Source: Bdellovibrio bacteriovorus
GTDB lineage: Bacteria; Bdellovibrionota; Bdellovibrionia; Bdellovibrionales; Bdellovibrionaceae
Length of the DNA stretch: 64,000 nt
NCBI RefSeq assembly: GCF_001592745.1
Contig: NZ_LUKD01000005.1
Span: forward strand, 186,001-250,000
Reading direction: 5' to 3'
This document shows, piece by piece, positions 9,327 through 15,887 of this stretch (position 1 is the first letter of the stretch; the number at the start of each line of letters is the position of its first letter). The notes under the pieces were generated by a model that saw only the letters and a list, made by a program, of their open reading frames with translations, was not told the origin of the DNA and did no database searches. The position numbers were made by a program, and so were the translations under genes.

Positions 9327-9406
9327 TTTTCACCTCAATTAGTTGTCAATGCCCCGATACTTTTTTATATTTTAAAGGCAGAGTCAATTTCCCAGGGAGT
9401 CAACGC

Positions 9407-10387
9407 ATGTCAGCGATCAGTATCATTCTCGCTCATCTTCTTTTTCAGCCGGTTATGGCTGCAACATTTGAAGTTCCCGTCGCCGACGGCGATCGTCTGG
9501 TCCTCAAAGGATTAGAAGCCCAGGTGCAAGTTGTGGGACAGGGTGGTAATTCTTTGAAAGTATCTGGCGTGGATGAGGCCAGCACCGAGGGCGTATTCGT
9601 TGTTACGAAGAAGAATAATATCATCGAAGTGAAAATGAATGAATACGCGGGCAAAAAGAACTGGTTAAACATCTTGCCTAAGTCCGGCACGCAAATGAGA
9701 AAAATTGAGATTTGGGGAGCCGCAGTTCCGACGGAAATTCACTTGCGCGGCGGATCGGTCGTCGCTCAGAAATGGAATAAAGATTTGAAGGTGAGTGTGG
9801 CTCAGGGCCGTGTCAGCTCTTTAAACGGCTCAGGTTCGTTGAATATTTATGTGCAAAAAGGTGATGTGAATGTCTCTGATCATACGGGGAAGGTGGATGC
9901 CGACTCCTACTCGGGCACCATGGCTCTTAAAAACATTCAGGGTGATGTGAGTGCGAGCCTATTCTCTGGTCAGCTTCAGATTGAAAAAGTGCGTGGCTTC
10001 CTCACTTTGGCAACGCAGCAATCCAATAGCAAAATCAATCAGGGGACGGGGACGATTCAGTTTGAAAACGGTCGTGGCGCATTGAGCATTCAAGGTTTTC
10101 AAGGCCGCATGGAAGGTCAGAACCAAGAGGGTTCTGTGAATGTGACAATGACGCTAGATTCAGAGTTGGATGTAAAAGCGAAGTCGGGCCGCGTGAATGT
10201 CCAAGTGCCGGCGTCTTCGGGAATGAGTTTAAATTTAATGACGGTCGAGGGCGAAATCGTCGTCCCTTCCGAGCTTAAAGTGACTAAATTGAGTGCAGAA
10301 AAATCCGTGCGTGGTCGTCTGCGGGGCGATGCGCAAAGAGGCAGCGTGTTTGTGCGCAGTCAAGATGGAACAATTTCAGTGAAATGA
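9407..10387 (+). CDS. Exported DUF4097-like beta-repeat protein
   Basis: I start the gene at the ATG at 9407 because AGGGAG lies 7 nt upstream and the product then begins with a signal peptide (MSAISIILAHLLFQPVMAA). A longer in-frame reading from 9227 would overlap the divergent thiolase gene and mask the signal. The 326-aa product is rich in short beta repeats of the form GxVxVxxxxGxVxxxxxxG (residues ~110-310), as in DUF4097-type putative adhesin domains predicted to form a beta-helix. Probably periplasmic or on the surface. Function unknown. Confidence 0.7.
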   Translation: MSAISIILAHLLFQPVMAATFEVPVADGDRLVLKGLEAQVQVVGQGGNSLKVSGVDEASTEGVFVVTKKNNIIEVKMNEYAGKKNWLNILPKSGTQMRKIEIWGAAVPTEIHLRGGSVVAQKWNKDLKVSVAQGRVSSLNGSGSLNIYVQKGDVNVSDHTGKVDADSYSGTMALKNIQGDVSASLFSGQLQIEKVRGFLTLATQQSNSKINQGTGTIQFENGRGALSIQGFQGRMEGQNQEGSVNVTMTLDSELDVKAKSGRVNVQVPASSGMSLNLMTVEGEIVVPSELKVTKLSAEKSVRGRLRGDAQRGSVFVRSQDGTISVK

Positions 10388-10453
10388 GTTGACGCTCCTC
10401 TTGAAATGCTTCACACATGAAAGATCATTTTTAAGCACTATCTAGGTAGAATT

Positions 10454-11374
10454 ATGGCAAAAATCGTTAAAAAGAAGCCCGCAGCAAAACCTGCTGCAAA
10501 ATCTGCTAAAAAAGCGCCTGCGAAAGCGGCCGCAAAACCTGCTCCTAAAAAGGCGGCACCTAAGGCTGTGGTAAAGAAAAAGGCTGATAAAGCTCCGGCA
10601 AAACCGGTAGCGAAAAAGCCTGAAGTAAAGAAAAAGCCCGAAGTGAAGGCAGCTCCGGCGAAGGCCGCTGCGAAACCTGCCAAGGAAAAGGAAGTCAAAG
10701 AGACGAAAGTCGCTGAGGCTAAGAAGCAAGATAAAAAGGCTGCCACTCCGCAACCTACTGCTGAAAAACCTGCGAAGAAGGATGCGAAAGCTCCTGCGGC
10801 TGCAAAAAAAGGTAAAGGCAAAAAGGATAAAGAGAAGGAAGAATCCGATCTTGATGACGACTTTATTGCTGATGACGATTTGATGGGCGATGAAATCGGC
10901 GAGTACGAAGAAGAACTGAAAGCCGTTGAAGAGTCTGACGAAGACGTCGAAGAAGAAGAAGAATGGTCGGGCGAAGAAAAGCCAAAAACAGACGAAGAGA
11001 TCATTCTGACGGACGCCGAAGGCAATCGTTATTGCCGCGCGCGTGACTGCGATCAAATCGCTGCCGTAGATGCTTATTGCCGTTACCACTATCTTCTTTT
11101 CTGGAAGAAGATCCAAGTTCGTAAGAAAATCTTGGCTGATGGTAAATTGGAACGTTACGTGGAAGAACTGACTTCCCGTTATCCAGATAAATTCTTAGAA
11201 ATGATCCGTCGTGATTTGCGCACGGAAAAAGACTTCTTGGCCGCTATTCAGGAGCTTGAGATTGATGAATCGGCTCAGGATAATGAGTTTGAAGAGGATA
11301 CAAGTGCCTACATCGAAGAAGTCCGCGGCATGGGTGACAATGGGACTCCCGGCGTGGAAGACGACGAATACTAG
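10454..11374 (+). CDS. K/A-rich, acidic, Cys/His-motif tripartite protein
   Basis: The 306-aa product has three clear parts. Residues 1-~130 are a lysine/alanine/proline-rich tail (AKKAPAKAAAKPAPKKA-type repeats) like histone H1 tails and bacterial nucleoid proteins. Residues ~131-185 are strongly acidic (D/E runs). Residues ~186-306 hold a folded-looking domain with C194-x4-C199-x9-C209-x2-H212 followed by aromatic residues (YLLFW) and an amphipathic helical region. The Cys/His spacing suggests a small zinc site. A nucleic-acid or nucleoid role is plausible but inferred. The identical motif occurs in the 73-aa protein at 44556-44777. A GC-rich palindrome starts 7 nt after the stop. Confidence 0.8.
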   Translation: MAKIVKKKPAAKPAAKSAKKAPAKAAAKPAPKKAAPKAVVKKKADKAPAKPVAKKPEVKKKPEVKAAPAKAAAKPAKEKEVKETKVAEAKKQDKKAATPQPTAEKPAKKDAKAPAAAKKGKGKKDKEKEESDLDDDFIADDDLMGDEIGEYEEELKAVEESDEDVEEEEEWSGEEKPKTDEEIILTDAEGNRYCRARDCDQIAAVDAYCRYHYLLFWKKIQVRKKILADGKLERYVEELTSRYPDKFLEMIRRDLRTEKDFLAAIQELEIDESAQDNEFEEDTSAYIEEVRGMGDNGTPGVEDDEY

Positions 11375-11380
11375 GTCGCC

Positions 11381-11506
11381 GCGAAACGGTGAAAAACGCC
11401 CTGCTGACTGCGTTGGTCGGTCGGGCGTCTCCCTGCGGCGTACAGGCGTACGCCTCAGTCGCTTCCTCTCTCCCGCCTTGCATCAGGGCATTTTTGACCG
11501 TTCCGC
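11381..11506. repeat. 126-bp imperfect palindrome (REP/MITE-like hairpin)
   Basis: The outer 23-nt arms (11381-11403 and 11484-11506) match as reverse complements at 20 of 23 positions. The centre is GGCGTAC-AGGC-GTACGCC (11437-11454). The middle arms pair only partly. The segment is more GC-rich than its surroundings, begins 7 nt after the stop of the tripartite gene and would make one long hairpin. It may be a repetitive extragenic palindrome or miniature element, or an mRNA 3' stabiliser. It lacks a U-tract, so it is not a classical terminator. Confidence 0.6.
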
Positions 11507-11856
11507 TCTTCATTGCTATCCACGGTCTTCGCTTGCTCCTTGGGAGCTCGCTTCTTAAGGTTTCTTTAAATTTGATCTTATAAGTTGGGATTTCCTTTCT
11601 TGGGATTTCAGTCTCATATTTCTTATGTTTCTGATGCTTTGTTTCAATTTTTGTTGGAGGGCAGTTGGGGCTTTGGAATTGTTTGGGAATGGTTAGGATT
11701 GGTGTTTGCTGTTGCGTTAAAGCTGCTAGTGCGGACTTTTTTCATTGCAATAGGGAAATCTGATCGGTAGGACTAACCGAAATTGTTCAAATATATGTCA
11801 GAGATGGGTCTGATGTTTCTACCTGCCACCGTAAGGGCAGACTATTTGGAGGGGAA
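11507..11856. other. Noncoding gap before HNH-like gene
   Basis: About 350 nt with no convincing gene. Two short open frames (11389-11583 and 11585-11770) lack ribosome-binding sites and family resemblance. A small hairpin GCTCC-TTG-GGAGC lies at about 11534-11546. GGAGGGG at 11848-11854 serves the next gene. Confidence 0.5.
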
Positions 11857-12336
11857 ATGTTTAAGAGCGTGGCTCTTTTAGCAGTCGTAGTTTTGTGTTC
11901 AACTGTTTCTCATGCGAATGGGAATTTTCCAAAGGGACCGGACGCAAATCTAACTCCGGGTGCTCTTTGTTCAAGAGCGGATTCTTACAGATATCCAGAG
12001 CATATCAAATATTGCGAGCGTGATGTCTCTTCTTCTCAAAAAGCCGCTATCTTTCAAAAGTACGATCAGCTTGGTTACCGTACGCGCTCTATGAAGCGTC
12101 AGGCGTTCAAGATTGATCATTACATCCCACTTTGTGCGGGTGGTTCGAACTCTCCACAAAATCTTTGGCCTCAGCATGAAAGCGTTTATCAAATCACAGA
12201 TCAGTTGGAAGCTTTGGTTTGTGAAAAGATGGCAGCAGGTCGCTTGAAGCAAAAAGAAGCTGTTGAGTTGATCATGCAAGCTAAGAATCACTTGGATGAA
12301 GTTCCAGAGATTCAAAAATACGTGAACTCTCTTTAA
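11857..12336 (+). CDS. Secreted HNH-like nuclease
   Basis: A 159-aa protein with a cleavable signal peptide (~1-20, MFKSVALLAVVVLCSTVSHA). The core shows an HNH-type pattern: D87-H88 in KIDHYIPLCAGGSNSPQNLW, with the GG-S-N and NLWPQH segments expected of the beta-beta-alpha metal site. Paired cysteines (ALC..., YCERD, PLC, LVCEK) would suit an exported, disulfide-bonded protein. Family knowledge predicts Mg-dependent DNA cleavage. Export in a predator suggests digestion of prey or extracellular DNA (inference). It is monocistronic, with GGAGGGG upstream and a strong terminator downstream. Confidence 0.75.
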   Translation: MFKSVALLAVVVLCSTVSHANGNFPKGPDANLTPGALCSRADSYRYPEHIKYCERDVSSSQKAAIFQKYDQLGYRTRSMKRQAFKIDHYIPLCAGGSNSPQNLWPQHESVYQITDQLEALVCEKMAAGRLKQKEAVELIMQAKNHLDEVPEIQKYVNSL

Positions 12337-12365
12337 TTCTTAAAATTCAATCTCTCTTCGAGGGG

Positions 12366-12397
12366 TGCCCATGCCGTAAAAAGCATGGGTTTTTTTA
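12366..12397 (+). terminator. Terminator after HNH-like gene
   Basis: Stem CCCATGC / GCATGGG with loop CGTAAAAA, followed by TTTTTTT. Confidence 0.88.
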
Positions 12398-12433
12398 TGC
12401 CTAAAATTTGCGGCTTCTGTTAGTTTCTTGAGT

Positions 12434-13093
12434 GTGAAAAGTCTTTTAGTTATTCAGCACGAAGCAGATACTCCTCCAGGCACCACTTTAGAGTGGGCCG
12501 CGCTTCGAGGTTACGCTGTTCATCATTGGTCGCCCGGAACGGATGCGCCACCTGTAAAGACAGATTTTGATCTGGTCGTTATTTGTGGTGGCTCCATGGA
12601 TACTTTTGAAGAAGAAAAACATCCTTGGTTGGTTGTCGAAAAGGAATTTATTCGTAAGCTTGTGAAAAACGATACAAAGATTTTTGGTTTGTGTCTTGGA
12701 TCTCAACTGCTGGCGGAAATCCTGGGAGGGTCCGTTCATCAACATCATGGGTGGGAAATTGGTTTTGTACCAGTGAAAACTCGTGAAGGCTCTGCATTGC
12801 AAGCCTTTCATTGGCATCGTTATACTTTTGAACTTCCTCCGGAGGCGGAGCTTCTTTGTGAGGGAGATTTTTGTAAAAATCAGGCTTTCACATTTGGTAA
12901 AAACATCGTAGCAACCCAGTTTCATCCAGAAACTACAGAGCAGTGGATCCGCGAATGTGCTGAAGAAGTGGCTCTCAATGAAAAGGCCTATACAGGACTT
13001 GTTCAGTCGGAAAACGAAATGCTTGCGAGTCTTCCTCTACAAAAGAATTTAAAGCACTGGTACTTTGATCAACTGGATCAGCTGGTAAAATAA
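12434..13093 (+). CDS. Class I glutamine amidotransferase domain protein
   Basis: A 219-aa standalone GATase-1 domain of the type annotated as GMP-synthase-like. The nucleophile elbow is FGLCLGSQLLAEILGG, and the His-Glu pair sits in QFHPETT. FHWHRYTFELP matches the family's internal block. It would release ammonia from glutamine for an unknown acceptor or hydrolyse a gamma-glutamyl bond. True guaA lies elsewhere in the window, so this is a paralogue of unknown substrate. I prefer GTG 12434 (MKSLLVIQHE) over TTG 12428. Neither has a strong SD. Confidence 0.85.
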   Translation: MKSLLVIQHEADTPPGTTLEWAALRGYAVHHWSPGTDAPPVKTDFDLVVICGGSMDTFEEEKHPWLVVEKEFIRKLVKNDTKIFGLCLGSQLLAEILGGSVHQHHGWEIGFVPVKTREGSALQAFHWHRYTFELPPEAELLCEGDFCKNQAFTFGKNIVATQFHPETTEQWIRECAEEVALNEKAYTGLVQSENEMLASLPLQKNLKHWYFDQLDQLVK

Positions 13094-13095
13094 AT

Positions 13096-13124
13096 AAAAG
13101 GGCTTTCATTCGAAAGCCCTTCCA
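13096..13124 (-). terminator. Hairpin terminator between convergent genes
   Basis: Stem AAGGGCTTTC / GAAAGCCCTT with loop ATTC. The T-rich tail is on the minus strand (TTTTATTTATTTTA), so it mainly ends the minus-strand gene. Confidence 0.75.
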
Positions 13125-13146
13125 CAACGTTCTTAAGAAAATAAAA

Positions 13147-14451
13147 TTAAATAGCTAGTAACGTGCGACTGCAAGAGCGGATCATCAAGTTGTCACGCTG
13201 AAGCCCTTTTTCTGAAAGCTCCAGGAATCGTTTTGCGGCTTCGTCACTCATGATGTAGCCCTTATTCAGGTACAAGCCATTGCGAGAAACATGGGGTTTG
13301 CTTGAATTCAACTGAACACCGGTCTGACGAGCAAACTCCTTTTCGAATTCTTTGAAGAAATCCAAGCCCCAACCGTTGTAGTTGTTTTTAGTAACTTTCT
13401 TTGCGTCTATATCCATCCAGGAAGGTGCGGTGTTTCCGTGTAAGATTCCCACGGATACGGACATATATCCCTTAAGTAGGTTTGACTGTTCCCAAGCTTT
13501 CGTGATGTCTGTGCGTTTCACAGCCTCGAAAAACTCGTTGGAAAGATAGGTGTCACCGAAATCACGCAAAACGATTTTACCTGTCGGGCGGTTCTTCGCA
13601 TCGAGCTCCACCAAAAAGTTCTGAGAATGAGGGGAATCGTAGGTCATTCCTGTTAAAGCATAAAACTCTGCTAATGCGCGGGCGAGGGGTTTGTTATAAT
13701 GTTCGTTCCAATACGCTGCGGGATCCTTGGAGCCATTGGCCTTCGCAAGATCGCGTCCCAAATCTTCGTGCATAATAGAAAAGCCTGGAACATAACGTCT
13801 CCCTGATTTCTTCACCTCTTCATAAGAGCGGATGATCATGCCTTGGTCGATGTCTTTAATGCCGAATGCCATTGGTTCATCTAGAAGCACAATGTGCTCT
13901 AGCTTTGGTTGACCTTTTAATTGTTTATCCACGAAGTCGGTCATCAGACGAATCTGTTTTCCGTCGTCCCATGTCTGTTGTTTGTCTCGCCAATTACCAC
14001 CTGTGCGGTCGGTGGAAACTTTCACTGAAAATTCGGCTCCCGACTTAGGGTCCACAGCAATATAACTGCGCGAGGCTGTCATATAACCGACGAAATGTTT
14101 TTTACGAACGGGCTCAATACCATTCTTTTTTAGGAAGTCTTCAACCTGCAAATACCATTTCGTATCTTCGGGATTAATCACCCAACGGACAAATTTTTCG
14201 CCGTCTCTTTCAAAGATTAAAGAGCTGACGAATTCAGGATTTGAACGAAGGGCGACATCGGCCTCGATAAGTTTTAAAGGAATTTCATAATGTTCCAGAC
14301 GCGTGAATCCGCTTTCGCGAGTGGCTACGGCATTTGAATGAGTTTCCATGCGAACAAGGGCATGCATCTCTTTGCTGATCGCCCATGAAAGGTGAGATGA
14401 AAAAATACTAGCAATTACCAGCGAATTTTTCGCGGCCTTCAAAATAGACAT
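13147..14451 (-). CDS. Exported IucA/IucC-like protein
   Basis: A 434-aa protein opening with a signal-peptide-like segment (MSILKAAKNSLVIASIFSSHLSWA). Two blocks recall NRPS-independent siderophore synthetases of the IucA/IucC superfamily: TASRSYIAVD...FSVKVSTDR around residues 118-145 (compare S-x-RT...K of the ATP site), and H275-S-Q-N278 followed by VLRDFGD (compare HGQN...RDF). True synthetases are cytoplasmic and ~600 aa, whereas this one is shorter and apparently exported. It may be a diverged relative with another ligand. Monocistronic and minus strand. No other siderophore gene is nearby. Confidence 0.5.
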   Translation of the reverse strand: MSILKAAKNSLVIASIFSSHLSWAISKEMHALVRMETHSNAVATRESGFTRLEHYEIPLKLIEADVALRSNPEFVSSLIFERDGEKFVRWVINPEDTKWYLQVEDFLKKNGIEPVRKKHFVGYMTASRSYIAVDPKSGAEFSVKVSTDRTGGNWRDKQQTWDDGKQIRLMTDFVDKQLKGQPKLEHIVLLDEPMAFGIKDIDQGMIIRSYEEVKKSGRRYVPGFSIMHEDLGRDLAKANGSKDPAAYWNEHYNKPLARALAEFYALTGMTYDSPHSQNFLVELDAKNRPTGKIVLRDFGDTYLSNEFFEAVKRTDITKAWEQSNLLKGYMSVSVGILHGNTAPSWMDIDAKKVTKNNYNGWGLDFFKEFEKEFARQTGVQLNSSKPHVSRNGLYLNKGYIMSDEAAKRFLELSEKGLQRDNLMIRSCSRTLLAI

Positions 14452-14788
14452 CCGGAACTCCTCTTTGACGAAGTTTCCTTTTTCAAAGGGAATGCCAATT
14501 TTTCGAGAGGGGAATTGCGATTGTGGCGCAAGCGTACTGGCAAATTGATCGACAGGTGTTGTGAATGCAGTATCTCAAAATGAGATTACCAAAAAACCTC
14601 GTTAAAATAAGATCTTAACTAGAATTTTCTTCAGCTCTCAAAGATCTTCGTGGAACGGGTTGGCTGTCGAAGTTTTGCAAGTCGATTTGGCTCCAAACTG
14701 TTTCAACGCACTTGAATCAGTATTCACCGTGCTTTGGTCATGCGGCGTGAGTTCTCCTCCGAAAAGTTAACATCAAAGGGGAACTATC
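14452..14788. promoter_or_regulatory. Divergent intergenic region with ATCTCA dyad
   Basis: A 337-nt gap between divergently transcribed genes. It contains ATCTCA-AAA-TGAGAT (14572-14586), a perfect 6-bp-arm dyad that could be an operator, and AAAGGGGAAC just before the ATG at 14789. No open frame looks real. Confidence 0.4.
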
Positions 14789-15853
14789 ATGGAAATCAAA
14801 AAATACGTTGGTGGCGGTTTATTATTTATTGCTTCAGCAACTTCAATGATTGCCTTTCAGAACTGCAGCCCTGCGGGTCAGTTCAGTCCGCAGGCTCAAG
14901 AGTCTTTGGCGTCTTCCTCATTGAGTTTAGATGGGTCTGGCGTGATTGCAGAGCCTGGTATGTGGGGTTCCGACTCTTCGGGATCTTCAAGCGGCGGCTC
15001 CAGTAGCACGGCAACCTCCAGTGCTTCGACTTTGTCTGCTTCTGCGAGTTGTTCTCAAGCTCTTCAAGCCATCGGTTGGGATAAAGGAGTTCAATTAAAT
15101 AAATTCGTTCTTGAACCGTTATCCTATGACAAGAAGCTTGTGGGCCAATCTGAACTGCCAGCTTCAAAAGGTTTTAGGATCAATTTCCATGCGGCGGCTT
15201 TGTCTGCGCCTCACTCGAGTGGTCTTGCGAGTATTCCGGCGGGCTTGTCGGTGAAGATCACAAATTTAGCAAACGGTGCCGTGATTGATGTTCCTTCTTC
15301 GCATTTTGTTGATTTCTCCAGCGAGCCGGGCTTTCAATTGAAAGGTCAAATCGTCAGTTATCAGACTACACAATCCAAGGGTTCGTATGTGAATCTGAAT
15401 ATCCGCCGTGATCTTTTAGATTCACATAATTTAAGAGCAGTGAAGTTTGATCTTTACTGCCAAGGTTCCTTGATCGCCTCCGCGAACAGCAGTTTTGAAA
15501 ATCGCCTTAAAGAATATACGGACCGTTATGTTCGTGTGAATAACTCAGATATTGCCATTACCGATACGGCCGGAAAAATTCATTCTTACGCGAAAAAGAG
15601 CATTGATGGATATGTGATCCTAAATTGTCCTAAGGAAGTCCGTGCGGGAACTCGGTTTTCTTGTACCGCTCAAGGAGAGAAAATCGTCAGCGGCAAATGG
15701 TATGCGAACTCTCAGCACTATCCTGAATTTGATAATCAGGTCACCGTCGTTGTGGATAAACCGGGAGCGGGAAACTACCACCTTCAAGTTGTCGCTATTA
15801 CCGAAAAAGGCCAAGAGGTGCGCAGTAACGGAAACTACGTACGTATAAAATAG
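14789..15853 (+). CDS. Ser-rich-linker lipoprotein, unknown function
   Basis: A 354-aa protein. The N-terminus (MEIKKYVGGGLLFIASATSMIAFQNC) ends in a cysteine that fits a lipobox variant used for lipoproteins. A serine/alanine/glycine-rich linker follows (residues ~30-90). The folded part from ~95 has a beta-rich look with paired cysteines (LYC..., LNC..., FSC...), and the final ~90 residues resemble an immunoglobulin/PKD-like beta sandwich (CTAQGEKIVSGKWYANS...AGNYHLQVVAI). It lies 34 nt before a second lipoprotein gene, so the two are probably co-transcribed and may act together at the outer membrane. Function not recognised. Confidence 0.65.
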   Translation: MEIKKYVGGGLLFIASATSMIAFQNCSPAGQFSPQAQESLASSSLSLDGSGVIAEPGMWGSDSSGSSSGGSSSTATSSASTLSASASCSQALQAIGWDKGVQLNKFVLEPLSYDKKLVGQSELPASKGFRINFHAAALSAPHSSGLASIPAGLSVKITNLANGAVIDVPSSHFVDFSSEPGFQLKGQIVSYQTTQSKGSYVNLNIRRDLLDSHNLRAVKFDLYCQGSLIASANSSFENRLKEYTDRYVRVNNSDIAITDTAGKIHSYAKKSIDGYVILNCPKEVRAGTRFSCTAQGEKIVSGKWYANSQHYPEFDNQVTVVVDKPGAGNYHLQVVAITEKGQEVRSNGNYVRIK

Positions 15854-15887
15854 TGTATCCATCAAAAGTAATAAAGTTGGAGGGGAC

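Noticed and set aside
9227-9406. N-terminal extension of the DUF4097-like gene.
   Set aside because: It overlaps the divergent thiolase gene, is not signal-like, and the ATG at 9407 has a good SD and signal peptide.
10438-11116. Long minus-strand frames opposite the K/A-rich gene (195 and 224 codons).
   Set aside because: Low-complexity Ser/Phe/Arg translations are antisense shadows of the Lys/Ala/Glu-rich coding repeats.
11389-11770. Two short plus-strand open frames (65 and 62 codons).
   Set aside because: The first lies wholly in the palindromic element and its flank; neither has an SD, homologous look or codon pattern like neighbours.
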